DNA from: FEB-35 sp050263095
GTDB lineage: Bacteria; Desulfobacterota; Deferrimicrobia; Deferrimicrobiales; Deferrimicrobiaceae
Assembly (NCBI GenBank): GCA_050263095.1
Contig: JBLNEW010000027.1
Span: 59,271-123,270 of the forward strand
Direction of reading: 5' to 3'
DNA: 64,000 nucleotides
The position numbers were made by a program, and so were the translations under genes. Every line of letters begins with the position of its first letter. Within the stretch, counting starts at the first letter, position 1. Under the pieces are notes generated by a model. It was given only the letters and a program-made list of their open reading frames with translations, did not search any database and was not told where the DNA came from. Of the stretch, positions 1 through 7,873 are shown piece by piece.

Positions 1-1053
1 GCGTTCCGGCGCGGCCGTTCGGCTTTTCACGTAAAAGGCGAGAATGGTGTTAATGAGATTGTTGACGTTCAGCTCCGCAAGCCGCGGCTTGGCCGGCTTG
101 GCGAAATTAAGGAAGTTCTTCATAAGGGATTCGAGCCGCACAACCTCCTGGCCGACCTTTTTCACGACGCCCCGATCTTCCTCCGACAACCCCGCTTCCT
201 CGGACAGGACCTGCATCGCCACCTTGATCCCCGCCAGCGGGTTCTTGATCTCGTGCGCCAGGCCCGCCGCCAGCTCGCCTACAACCACCAGCTGTTCCGT
301 GCGCTGCATCTTGTGCATCTGCTCCTTGAGCGAACCGGCCATCTCGTTTATGGAGGACGCCAATTCCCCGAACTCGTCCTTCAAGCCTACCACTCGGTGG
401 TCCAGGTCCCCACCTTTCAACTTCCTGGTGGATTCGACAAGCACCTTGACCGGTCGTGTCAGGCCCGTTATGAAGATAAACCCCAGCAGCGCCGAAACGA
501 GCGGGCCGATCGCCACTAGCCCGTAGAGGATGTATTTCGTCCGGGAGATCTGGTCCATCGCCTTTTGGGTGTTCTCAGCAAGCCGGGACGTGGTTATAGC
601 GATCATGTCCTGGACCTTGACTATCAGTTTGTCGCCGGTCCTGAATGCGGCGTCCTTTTCCGCGGAGAACCTGGAGGCGTTGGCCCTTATGGTCAACACC
701 CTGCTCAGCTCGTCCTTATACTTTTCCGTCTCGGCCTTGAGATCCTTAAGCCGCTCCGTCCCGCGGGGCGAGTGGTGGCAGTCGAAACAGGTGTCGATGG
801 TCCTGCCCATGTTCATGACATTCATCACAACGGTTTCGAAGCTTCTCGAATAGCGCGTATCCATCAGGGTGAGGTCCGACTGCACCCGTTTGATCTGCAG
901 AAGGTAGTGCTCTCTCAGGATTTCGACTTGATGGAGTGTTATCAACTTGTCCAGGTCGGCCGTGGCGGACCGGATCGTCTGGACGACATAAACTCCTGCC
1001 AGGAGGAATATGACGGAATAAATGGACAGTCCGAGAACGATTTTTCTTTTCAT
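1..1053 (-). CDS. Sensor histidine kinase with c-type heme motif (3' end beyond window)
   Basis: Membrane sensor kinase; 351 residues are visible and the catalytic end is cut by the window edge. Order seen: TM helix (about 7-26), periplasmic helical region, second TM (about 176-198), HAMP (199-250), then a HisKA helix with the phospho-acceptor in AGLAHEIKNPLAG (His267). The HATPase domain is missing. In the periplasmic part CFDCHH (Cys89, Cys92, His93) matches the CxxCH covalent heme-attachment motif, so the sensor may bind heme c and report redox state or a gas ligand; this is inference. The ATG overlaps the TGA of the upstream PhnD-like gene (ATGA), so the two are probably co-translated. 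Its response regulator, if adjacent, lies left of the window. Confidence 0.85.
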   Translation of the reverse strand, partial: MKRKIVLGLSIYSVIFLLAGVYVVQTIRSATADLDKLITLHQVEILREHYLLQIKRVQSDLTLMDTRYSRSFETVVMNVMNMGRTIDTCFDCHHSPRGTERLKDLKAETEKYKDELSRVLTIRANASRFSAEKDAAFRTGDKLIVKVQDMIAITTSRLAENTQKAMDQISRTKYILYGLVAIGPLVSALLGFIFITGLTRPVKVLVESTRKLKGGDLDHRVVGLKDEFGELASSINEMAGSLKEQMHKMQRTEQLVVVGELAAGLAHEIKNPLAGIKVAMQVLSEEAGLSEEDRGVVKKVGQEVVRLESLMKNFLNFAKPAKPRLAELNVNNLINTILAFYVKSRTAAPER

Positions 1054-1961
1054 CAGTCGTTGGTGTAATCGTAGGAGGTCAGGTTCAGGTGTATGGCTTC
1101 GGCATACTTCACTACGACGTCGTAATCCTCGTTCGTGGTCTCCGTGAACCTCAGCGCTCCCAAGCGTTCAAGCGCCTTTTTCCCTTCAGGGTCCGTGTGC
1201 ATGCTCAGGAGGGCATCCTTCAGCCGCATTCGCATCGGTTCATCTATGTCCTTGCGCAGGGCGATCGCGTTCTCCGGCACGTCGGGGGACCGTTCCAGGA
1301 CCGACAGCTCATCCCGTATCCTTGGATGCTCCGCTGCCATCCGGTTGAAAACCGTGTTTTTCGCCGCTCCTATATCCGCCTTCTTGTTCAGCACGTCGTA
1401 TATGGCGTCCTCGTGCGTGCCGGCGAAATAGGCCTCCTTGAGGTATACCTTGTAATCCGATATTCCGTGCCTGCGAAAGTATTCCAACGGAAGAAGATAG
1501 CCGGCGGTCGTCGCCTTGTCCACAAACGCGAAACGCTTTCCCCTCATGCCGCCGATATTCCTGATGCTGCTGTCTTTCCGAACTATGATCAGGCCATGAT
1601 ACGTGGAGGTATTATCGTTAGCCACTGGCCGTGCGAGGACTTCCACGCCGAGCTTCGCGTGGGCAAGCGCATAGGTGAAGCTGCCGAAAAAGGCGCCGTC
1701 CAGCCCGGCCGATTTGAAGTTATCGATGATGTTCCCGTATCGCCGCAGGATCTTTAGCTTTACCTTCGCGCCTGTTTTCATGGAGAGATAACCGGCCAGC
1801 GGCTCGTATCGTTCGAGCTGGTTGAATATGTTCTGCTCGGGGATAAGCCCGATCAATAAAGTCTTTCGCGGAACCGTCTCGGATTTCGGGGGGGGCGCCT
1901 CCTGGGCGCACCCTGCCAGGACAAAAAAGCAAAGGAAAGCGGTAATCAGTCGTCGAATCAT
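1053..1961 (-). CDS. PhnD-like periplasmic solute-binding lipoprotein
   Basis: A 302-residue lipoprotein: a hydrophobic N-terminus ends in the lipobox LAGC (Cys18). The mature part has the look of the phosphate/phosphite/phosphonate-binding (PhnD-type) periplasmic family, with LLIGLIPEQN at its start and a central stretch GGMRGKRFAFVDKATTAGY typical of the hinge region. No ABC permease or ATPase is next to it. It is instead coupled by a 4-nt ATGA overlap to the heme-motif sensor kinase, so it more likely acts as a ligand-presenting subunit for that kinase than as a transporter component. The ligand cannot be read from sequence. Confidence 0.8.
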   Translation of the reverse strand: MIRRLITAFLCFFVLAGCAQEAPPPKSETVPRKTLLIGLIPEQNIFNQLERYEPLAGYLSMKTGAKVKLKILRRYGNIIDNFKSAGLDGAFFGSFTYALAHAKLGVEVLARPVANDNTSTYHGLIIVRKDSSIRNIGGMRGKRFAFVDKATTAGYLLPLEYFRRHGISDYKVYLKEAYFAGTHEDAIYDVLNKKADIGAAKNTVFNRMAAEHPRIRDELSVLERSPDVPENAIALRKDIDEPMRMRLKDALLSMHTDPEGKKALERLGALRFTETTNEDYDVVVKYAEAIHLNLTSYDYTND

Positions 1962-2010
1962 CCGGGGAAGGATACCACAATCCCTATTTGTCCGGCCATA
2001 ACTGGAACTG

Positions 2011-2985
2011 TCACAGCTTGGCGGAGACGATGCCTACCCCCCTCAGGTCGGGCTTGTCGGCGGCCACCTTGCGGAATCCGGCGGCCTGGAGCATCGCGGC
2101 GATCTCGCCGGCGGTGTAGGCCCTGCCGCCTTCGGTTACCGCCGCCATGTGGACCGAGAAGAATGCGGGTCCCGGCGGGGAGGTCCTGTTTTCTTCAAGC
2201 AGGAACTCCTGCACGGCCACCCTGCCGTCCGGTGCCAGAGCCATTCGGGCCTTGCGCAGAAGGGCGCGGCACTCCTTTTCGGAAAAGGCGTGCAAAATCT
2301 GGGAGATCCAGATGAACTCGTACGGCCCGCCGAGCGCGTCTTTGAGGAAGTCCCCCTCCCGCAGCCGCACCAGGCGGGAAACCCCTTTCTCGCGAAGGAT
2401 CTTCCGGGTTACGCGCAGTGTCTCCGGCGTGTCGAATACCGTTATTTCCGCGTAGGGATATCTCTTCGCCCACTCCACCGCGTAGGTGCCGGGGCCGCCC
2501 CCCAAATCCAGGACCCGCTCGCCCTTGCCGATGGGAATGCCCGCAGCAACGAGGACAGCCCGCTCGCGGGCGTTGTCCTCCATCCCCCGGATGAAATTTT
2601 CCTGGTAACCGGCGCGGTCCGGTCCGCCTTTGCGCCCCCCGCGCACCTTCCTTTCGAGCCCTGACCACTCTCCCCAGCAGTCCAGGTGGTGAAGCAGGAT
2701 GGACCGTTTCGATCGTGGCCCCGACGAAAGATATTCCAGGGCCAGTTGCGTGCCGCGGTACTTCTTCCCCTCTATTTCGAGCAGCCCCATCGCGACCAGC
2801 GCGTTCAGCAGGATGGAGAGGTTGCCGGGCTCCGCCGAAACCCTGCGGGCCAGCGTCCGCGCATCCGCCGCGCCCCCCGCCAGCGCGGAAAACACATCGA
2901 GCCGCAGCGCCACGAACAGCGCCATCGACCGCTGATACCCGTGCGCCATCTCCATCAGGTCGTCCAGCGATTTCAACGGAATCAT
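2011..2985 (-). CDS. SAM-dependent O-methyltransferase (acetylserotonin OMT-like)
   Basis: A 324-residue class I methyltransferase. Residues about 10-90 form the winged-helix dimerisation domain seen in plant-type and polyketide O-methyltransferases. The SAM-binding motif I is DLGGGPGTYAVEWAKRYP near residue 165, followed by an acidic motif II region (ITVFDTPETL) and the C-terminal EFLLEE strand. Related enzymes methylate hydroxyl groups of aromatic or polyketide-like substrates; some bacterial members act in carotenoid or quinone pathways. The substrate here is unknown. It follows cysS by 13 nt on the same strand and may be its distal operon member, without an obvious functional link. Confidence 0.8.
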   Translation of the reverse strand: MIPLKSLDDLMEMAHGYQRSMALFVALRLDVFSALAGGAADARTLARRVSAEPGNLSILLNALVAMGLLEIEGKKYRGTQLALEYLSSGPRSKRSILLHHLDCWGEWSGLERKVRGGRKGGPDRAGYQENFIRGMEDNARERAVLVAAGIPIGKGERVLDLGGGPGTYAVEWAKRYPYAEITVFDTPETLRVTRKILREKGVSRLVRLREGDFLKDALGGPYEFIWISQILHAFSEKECRALLRKARMALAPDGRVAVQEFLLEENRTSPPGPAFFSVHMAAVTEGGRAYTAGEIAAMLQAAGFRKVAADKPDLRGVGIVSAKL

Positions 2986-2998
2986 CCGATAGCTCCCT

Positions 2999-4399
2999 TC
3001 ACAGCTTTCTCAGGCGGGCATGCCCGCCGCCGATGTCGACGATATCGTACCCGGCCTCGCGGATCTTTGCGCGGAGCGCGTCGGCTTCCGCGTAGTTTCC
3101 CGCCTTTCGGGCTGCCTCACGCCGAGCGGCGAGATCCGCCACTTCCATGGGAACCGGCGCCTCCGTACCTGTTGCGGAAGCGTCAAGCAGCCCCAATCCC
3201 AGCACACCATCCCATTCAGAGGCGAGCTCCCGAAGCGTTTCTCCGGATAGCCCGGCGTGCGCGGCCTCGTGCAGCACTCCTACCGCCAGGGGAAGATTCA
3301 AGTCGTCCTCCACGGCTTCCCGGAACCGGCGCCTGAAGGACTCCGCGGCCTCGGGAGCCGCCACTCCGCCCGCGGCCGGCCTGCCCAGGGATTCCTTCAG
3401 CCGGGAAAACGCTCTCGCGGCCGCCGCCTGCCCCTCCCATGTGAAGTTCATCGGGGTCCGATAATTTAATGTGAGGCAGTAGTAGCGGAAGTCCATCGGG
3501 TAGACTCCGCGGGCCTCAAGATCGTCCAGCGTGTATTCGTTCTTGAGCGACTTGGACATCTTGTGCCCCTCCACCAGAAGGTGGGCCGCGTGCATCCACA
3601 GCGCGGCGAACCGCCCGCCCGTGGCCGTCATGGCCATCGCCCGCGAATTCTCGTGATGGGGGAAGCGAAGGTCGATCCCGCCGACGTGTATGTCGAACTC
3701 GGCCCCCAGGTACTTTACCGCCATCGCGGCGCATTCAACGTGCCATCCGGGCCACCCGCGCCCCCAGGGGCTGTCCCAGCTGAACTCCCTGCCCGGCTCG
3801 GCCGGAAGCCACAGCGTGAAGTCCTCGGGCCGCTTCTTGTGCGTGTGTATGGAGACGTCCGTTCGTGCAGCCGCCTCCCCCTCGCCGAGCTGCGCGCCCG
3901 ACAGTTCTCCGTACCCTTTCGCACGGGTCACGTCGAAGTAGACGTAATCGCCTTCCCTGTACGCAGCGCCCCTTCCCTCCAGCTCCCGCGCTATTGCGAT
4001 CATCTCCGGGACGTGCGCCGACGCCCTAGGGTATTCGTCGGCCGGAAGGAAGTTCATGCGCCGGCAGTCCCGGAAAAACGCCCCGGTGAAGAATTCCGCG
4101 ATCTCGCGCGCCGTCTTGCCCGCCGTCCTGGCGGCGGCGATCACCTTGTCCTCCAGTCGGTCCAGGGCCTCCTCGTGCATGTGCCCCATGTCGGTTATGT
4201 TCTGGACGGCGAATGTGGAAATCCCTTCGAACCTGAGGGCGCGGACCAGCAGGTCGGTCAACAGGTAGGTGCGCAGATTTCCGATGTGGGCGTATCGGTA
4301 GACGGTCGGGCCGCAGGTATAGATACCCGCCCTTCCCGGGCGAAGCGGCTCGAAACGGATTTTCTTCCTCGAAGCGGTATCGTAAAGGGAGAGCGCCAC
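2999..4399 (-). CDS. cysS: Cysteinyl-tRNA synthetase
   Basis: Class I synthetase charging tRNA-Cys. The 466-residue length is normal. The HIGH-type motif is YAHIGNLRT (about 36-44), and the KMSKS loop GHKMSKSLKNEY lies near 270. Zinc ligands are visible as Cys in YTCGPTVY, Cys in HVECAAMA and the His/Glu pair of FPHHENS. The C-terminal helical anticodon-binding region ends in the usual AxxxRxxxRxxxNYAEAD stretch. The start is GTG, preceded by a purine-rich GGGGGAAG. It lies 15 nt downstream of a small ferritin-like gene, placing cysS at the end of a run with iscS-like, iscU and rubrerythrins, so cysteine use and Fe-S assembly may be co-expressed. Confidence 0.95.
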   Translation of the reverse strand: MALSLYDTASRKKIRFEPLRPGRAGIYTCGPTVYRYAHIGNLRTYLLTDLLVRALRFEGISTFAVQNITDMGHMHEEALDRLEDKVIAAARTAGKTAREIAEFFTGAFFRDCRRMNFLPADEYPRASAHVPEMIAIARELEGRGAAYREGDYVYFDVTRAKGYGELSGAQLGEGEAAARTDVSIHTHKKRPEDFTLWLPAEPGREFSWDSPWGRGWPGWHVECAAMAVKYLGAEFDIHVGGIDLRFPHHENSRAMAMTATGGRFAALWMHAAHLLVEGHKMSKSLKNEYTLDDLEARGVYPMDFRYYCLTLNYRTPMNFTWEGQAAAARAFSRLKESLGRPAAGGVAAPEAAESFRRRFREAVEDDLNLPLAVGVLHEAAHAGLSGETLRELASEWDGVLGLGLLDASATGTEAPVPMEVADLAARREAARKAGNYAEADALRAKIREAGYDIVDIGGGHARLRKL

Positions 4400-4414
4400 G
4401 CTTCCCCCGGCCGG

Positions 4415-4612
4415 TCACATCTCCTGGTAGATCTCCTTCTCGATCTCCTCCTGGAGAAGCTTCACGTGCTTTTTTTCCTCAGCCGCGAGGAAAAGGAACA
4501 TCTCGCGGATGGAGGGCTCCTCCGCCGTCTTGGCGTATTCGGTGTAGTCGCGGACCGCGTCCTTTTCCCTACCCAGCGCCAATTGGATGATCTCGATCGG
4601 AGTCTTCGGCAT
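4415..4612 (-). CDS. Half-size ferritin-like (rubrerythrin-type) protein
   Basis: A 65-residue, almost wholly helical protein carrying one half of a ferritin-like diiron site: a Glu-rich first helix (GREKDAVRDYTEYAK) and a second helix with the EExxH signature (AAEEKKHVKLLQEE). Full rubrerythrins carry two such helix pairs, so this form would need to dimerise to build a four-helix bundle. No rubredoxin domain. It lies immediately downstream of a full-length rubrerythrin and is closely similar in length and motif order to the 65-residue protein encoded upstream of the IscS-like gene. A role in iron or peroxide handling is inference from the family. Confidence 0.75.
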   Translation of the reverse strand: MPKTPIEIIQLALGREKDAVRDYTEYAKTAEEPSIREMFLFLAAEEKKHVKLLQEEIEKEIYQEM

Positions 4613-4645
4613 GGTTTCCTCCAGTGATGACTGTTCGTTGATGTA

Positions 4646-5107
4646 CTACAGCTCCTTAAGATACCCCTCGATCTTCGCGAGGTGTATTTTCTCCTCGCCT
4701 TCCAGCTCCGCGAACAGCTCCTTCGTGTTCCTGTCCTCCACGACGACTGCGGCGCGGCCATAGAAATCGATGGCGTGCGATTCCGCCTTCCTGGCGATCA
4801 GGAGCCCCTTGCGGACGGCTTCGAAACCGGCGGCGGCTTCCGCCTCCACGCCATCCTCCCACGCAAGCCTGTCCAGGTCGATCAGGTAGGGGAGATATTT
4901 CTCCTCCCAGCCCGCTTCGAACCGCGGGACGCCGAACTTGGCGGAGAGCTTCTTGATATGCCCCTCCTCCTCGCCGGCAAGAAAGGCGTACAGGTCTCCG
5001 GCGGGATATTTGGAATGTCGGGAGGCGAGGCGCTCGTAGAATTTACGCGCCCTCTCCTCGTGTATGATCGCCACCTGGAGGATTTCGGTCTCGTTGAGGT
5101 CGATCAT
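4646..5107 (-). CDS. Rubrerythrin-like diiron protein (no rubredoxin domain)
   Basis: Complete ferritin-like domain of about 153 residues. First half: helix with HEERARKFYERLASR then AGEEEGHIKKL; second half: IARKAESHAIDFYGRAA then LEGEEKIHLAKI. These give the paired E...ExxH ligands of a diiron site. The C-terminal rubredoxin-like FeCys4 domain of classical rubrerythrin is absent. Members reduce peroxide or store iron in anaerobes. I prefer the ATG (MIDLNETEIL) over a GTG three codons upstream, because the GGAGG is better spaced for the ATG (10 nt versus 1 nt). It sits 16 nt after iscU, implying one transcript with Fe-S assembly genes. Confidence 0.85.
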   Translation of the reverse strand: MIDLNETEILQVAIIHEERARKFYERLASRHSKYPAGDLYAFLAGEEEGHIKKLSAKFGVPRFEAGWEEKYLPYLIDLDRLAWEDGVEAEAAAGFEAVRKGLLIARKAESHAIDFYGRAAVVVEDRNTKELFAELEGEEKIHLAKIEGYLKEL

Positions 5108-5123
5108 GCCTGCCACGCCTCCA

Positions 5124-5507
5124 TCAGCCGGGATTTTTCTTCGCGTAATCGTCCAGCGCGGACTTGACGGCCTGCTCCGCCATGACGGAGCAGTGGATCT
5201 TCACCGGGGGGAGCCCGTCCAGTGCATCGGCGACGTGCTGGTTCGTGATGGCGCGCGCCTCGTCGAGCGTCTTGCCCTTGATCATCTCGGTCAGCATGGA
5301 GCTGGAGGCGATCGCCGCGCCGCACCCGAAGGTGCGGAACTTGGCCTCCACGATTTTCCCTTCTGCCACCTTGAGATAGAGCCTCATCATGTCTCCGCAG
5401 GCGGGGTTGCCGACTTCGCCGATCCCGTCCGCGTTCTCGATCTCCCCGACGTTCCTGGGATTCATGAAGTGGTCCATCACCTTCGCGCTGTATGGTCCGC
5501 CCGCCAT
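5124..5507 (-). CDS. iscU: Fe-S cluster scaffold IscU/NifU-N type
   Basis: A 127-residue scaffold on which Fe-S clusters are assembled. The three conserved cysteines are present: Cys37 in NPACGD (with Asp39), Cys62 in FGCGAAIASSS and Cys106 in KIHCSVMA. The usual LPPVK loop contacting HscA is recognisable as LPPVKIHC. The start ATG lies 2 nt after the stop of the IscS-like gene, so the pair is co-translated. A longer upstream extension in this frame is only antiparallel coding of the neighbour. No hscA, hscB or iscA is adjacent. Confidence 0.92.
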   Translation of the reverse strand: MAGGPYSAKVMDHFMNPRNVGEIENADGIGEVGNPACGDMMRLYLKVAEGKIVEAKFRTFGCGAAIASSSMLTEMIKGKTLDEARAITNQHVADALDGLPPVKIHCSVMAEQAVKSALDDYAKKNPG

Positions 5508-5509
5508 GG

Positions 5510-6724
5510 CTATCGGCCTCCCTGGGCTTTCTGCTTCTGGTAATCCAGATACGTCGGCGACATCTCCCAGAGCCGCTTCGCGATACCCGGAAGAACGCTC
5601 AATACCTCTTCGACCTCCGCCTCGGTATTTCCCTTGCCCATGCTGAACGTGATCGAGCCAGTGCATATGTCGGACGGGACCCCGATCGCCCGCAGCACGG
5701 GCGAGGCCACGAGGTCCTCCTCGTCGTGCCCCCGCAGGTTCGAGCTGCATGCCGATCCCGACGCCGCCATGACCCCGTGGACGTTCAAGAACAGCAGCAG
5801 CGACTCGCCTTCCGCGTACTCCACCCAGAAGCTCACGTGCCCCGGGAGCCTGTCTGTCGGGTGCCCCGTGAAATGGAGATGCTCGACGCCGGCCGCCACG
5901 CCGTCCCAAAGCCGCCTGCCGAGCCGGCGCAGCCGGGTATCCCATTCCCCCATCTCGCCCTTGGCGATCCTGGCCGCAACGCCCATGCCGACGATGCCGG
6001 GGACGTTTTCGGTGCCCGCGCGATACCCCCTCTCCTGGAACCCTCCGTCGATCTGGGAAACCAGCTGCACCCCCTCGCGTATGAAGAGCGCGCCGGTCCC
6101 TTTCGGGCCGTAGAAGTTGTGCGCGGACAGCGTGACAAGGTCCGCGCCGACCTCCCGGACGTCGAGCGGGATATGCCCGGCGGAGGCGGCGGCGTCCGTA
6201 TGGAAGAGGACCCCGCGCTCCCGGGCGATCCGGCCTATTTCGGCCACCGGCTCGATCGTGCCGATCTCCGAATTGGCGTGCATCACCGAGACCAGCACGG
6301 TGTCGTCGCGTATGGCCTTTCGGACGTCGCCGGGATCCACCTTGCCGTCGGAGTCCACCTTGACGCTGGTCACCTCGTACCCGCGGTTGCGCAGGGGAAG
6401 CAGTGCGTTATGCACGGAAAAGTGCTCCACGTCCGAGACGACCACGTGCCTGCCTTTCCTCCCGCCCGCTTCCGCGGCGCCCTTTACCGCCAGGTTGTTG
6501 GACTCCGTCGCCCCGGAGGTAAAGACTATTTCCCCCGGTGCGGCATGGATCAGCGACGCCACTTCCGCTCTTGCCGCGTCCACCGCCCTTAGCGCCGCCT
6601 GCCCCTGGTCGTGTATGTGCGACGAAGGGTTGCCGTAAAACTCCAGGAAATACGGCTTCATCGCCTCGAAAACGCGCTGGTCAAGCGGTGTGGCGGAGAT
6701 GTGGTCGAAGAAGATTCGCGCCAT
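5510..6724 (-). CDS. IscS/NifS-like protein lacking the PLP-binding lysine
   Basis: A 404-residue fold-type I aminotransferase-like protein aligning end to end with IscS. Conserved: TSGATESNNLA, the PLP-stacking His (His101 in VEHFSV), the PLP aspartate (Asp177 in FHTDAAASAG), the persulfide cysteine (Cys326 in SGSACSS) and the GRxTTExE-like C-terminal motif. The segment that in IscS reads SGHKIYGPKG here reads SAHNFYGPKG: the lysine that forms the Schiff base with PLP is Asn203 (codon AAC, plus-strand 6116-6118). Normal desulfurase chemistry is therefore doubtful. The gene is 2 nt upstream of iscU, so a scaffold-partner role is likely. Annotating it simply as cysteine desulfurase would overstate the evidence. 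Confidence 0.85.
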   Translation of the reverse strand: MARIFFDHISATPLDQRVFEAMKPYFLEFYGNPSSHIHDQGQAALRAVDAARAEVASLIHAAPGEIVFTSGATESNNLAVKGAAEAGGRKGRHVVVSDVEHFSVHNALLPLRNRGYEVTSVKVDSDGKVDPGDVRKAIRDDTVLVSVMHANSEIGTIEPVAEIGRIARERGVLFHTDAAASAGHIPLDVREVGADLVTLSAHNFYGPKGTGALFIREGVQLVSQIDGGFQERGYRAGTENVPGIVGMGVAARIAKGEMGEWDTRLRRLGRRLWDGVAAGVEHLHFTGHPTDRLPGHVSFWVEYAEGESLLLFLNVHGVMAASGSACSSNLRGHDEEDLVASPVLRAIGVPSDICTGSITFSMGKGNTEAEVEEVLSVLPGIAKRLWEMSPTYLDYQKQKAQGGR

Positions 6725-6740
6725 GGACGGTCTCCGGACG

Positions 6741-6938
6741 CTATTCCTTCACCTTGAATTCGGCCATCTTGTCGCGGATCAGCTTGATGTGATGCTTCTC
6801 CTCTTCGGCAAGGAACGCGAACATCGCCTTCAAGGAGGGGATATCGGATTCCTGCGCCCCTTTCTGGTATTCGCCGTAGTTCTGCAGCTCGAGCCTCAGC
6901 GCCATGCGCAGCACTTCCTCCATGCTCCATTTCGCCAT
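6741..6938 (-). CDS. Half-size ferritin-like (rubrerythrin-type) protein
   Basis: A 65-residue helical protein with a Glu-rich first helix (LRLELQNYGEYQKGA) and an EExxH second helix (LAEEEKHHIKLI), the same half-site architecture and identical length as the other small ferritin-like protein downstream in this cluster. The ATG has a good AGGGAGGAC ribosome-binding site. An in-frame upstream ATG would add 40 residues of basic, low-complexity sequence and is rejected. It is 16 nt upstream of the IscS-like gene and is probably the first gene of this operon. Confidence 0.75.
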   Translation of the reverse strand: MAKWSMEEVLRMALRLELQNYGEYQKGAQESDIPSLKAMFAFLAEEEKHHIKLIRDKMAEFKVKE

Positions 6939-7066
6939 CGGTGTCCTCCCTTTAGGTGATCCGGCTGAAGCGGGCGCGTCTTTGCCGTTGCGACTGGTTC
7001 TTCGATTGCGTTTGCCGTTTACGTTAATAGGATACTTGAGGATCGAGTTGTTGTACAATTGTTCGG

Positions 7067-7609
7067 ATGAAGAAACTCCCCCTGGACCTTGCCGGGATCC
7101 TCGCGCTGGCGTTCATCGCATCCTTTTTCCTGCACGGCGGCTGTACGCCCTCATCGCGTGAATCCGCCGAAAGCCCGGTTTCCGCAGGTGCGAACGCCGG
7201 CAGGATGGCCCCGCCGTTTTCGCTCCCGGACATAAGCGGAAACAGCGTCAGCTCCTCCAGGTTCATGGGGAAGCCGACCGTCATCAACTTCTTCGCCACC
7301 TGGTGTCCTCCCTGCCGGGAGGAGATCCCCGGGTTCGTGGAAGTGTTCAACAAGTACCGCGGAAGCGGATTCGAGCTTGTCGGGATATCGCTCGACCTGG
7401 AAACCAGGTCGCATCTTCCCGCGTTCCTGGTACAGAACGGGATCGAGTACCGCATACTCATGGGCGACGTGGCCACCGCCCGGGCATACGGCGGCGTAAG
7501 CTCGATTCCCACCACGTTCTTCGTAGGCAAGGACGGGCTGATCAGGAACGTCCACGTCGGCTACATCGACAAGGACACCTTCGAGCGCGAGGTCCGGAAA
7601 CTCCTTTAA
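7067..7609 (+). CDS. TlpA/ResA-type thiol-disulfide oxidoreductase lipoprotein
   Basis: A 180-residue envelope thioredoxin. An N-terminal hydrophobic segment ends in a lipobox-like HGGC (Cys26), followed by a Ser-rich linker and an AhpC/TSA-like thioredoxin fold with the redox motif ATWCPPCREE (about residues 82-91). The cis-Pro segment is SIPTTFFVG. Such proteins keep apocytochrome or other exported thiols reduced, or serve as general periplasmic reductants. It is transcribed divergently from the half-ferritin gene across a 128-nt gap; a TTGTACAATT motif lies just upstream of the start. No cytochrome-maturation genes are next to it. Confidence 0.88.
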   Translation: MKKLPLDLAGILALAFIASFFLHGGCTPSSRESAESPVSAGANAGRMAPPFSLPDISGNSVSSSRFMGKPTVINFFATWCPPCREEIPGFVEVFNKYRGSGFELVGISLDLETRSHLPAFLVQNGIEYRILMGDVATARAYGGVSSIPTTFFVGKDGLIRNVHVGYIDKDTFEREVRKLL

Positions 7610-7648
7610 AAAAGCGATGGGAGGCGAAAAGGTGTGCTTTCGCCTCCC
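7610..7648 (-). terminator. Rho-independent terminator (for the ferredoxin gene)
   Basis: Perfect 11-bp inverted repeat GGGAGGCGAAA (7619-7629) / TTTCGCCTCCC (7638-7648) with an 8-nt loop. Read on the minus strand it is followed by a TTTTTT run (7610-7615 region), so it mainly terminates the ferredoxin transcript. It may also stop the convergent TlpA gene, although no T-run follows on the plus strand. Confidence 0.75.
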
Positions 7649-7676
7649 GTCGGTGTTCCGTTCGCGGAATGAGCCG

Positions 7677-7847
7677 CTACGCCGGAACGCACGCAGCGGT
7701 GGGACATACGCCCGCGCACGCGGCGCAATCGGTGCACTTGCTCGCATCGATGATGTAGATGGGGTCCCCCTCCGCGATGCACTGGGCGGGGCACTCCGGT
7801 ACGCACGCGCCGCAGGCGATGCATTCCTCCGTGATCTTGTACGCCAT
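7677..7847 (-). CDS. 2[4Fe-4S] bacterial ferredoxin
   Basis: A 56-residue low-potential electron carrier with two CxxCxxCxxxC clusters: CIACGACVPEC near the N-terminus and CTDCAACAGVC in the second half. The sequence between them (IAEGDPIYIIDASK) is the classic clostridial-type ferredoxin linker. The start is the ATG of MAYKITEE, preceded by AGGGAGGCGAA. It is followed by the hairpin terminator and preceded, 26 nt upstream, by a NifU-C-type scaffold gene, so a Fe-S protein and a Fe-S assembly factor are probably co-transcribed. Confidence 0.93.
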   Translation of the reverse strand: MAYKITEECIACGACVPECPAQCIAEGDPIYIIDASKCTDCAACAGVCPTAACVPA

Positions 7848-7873
7848 TTCGCCTCCCTAGAATGTCTTTTGGT

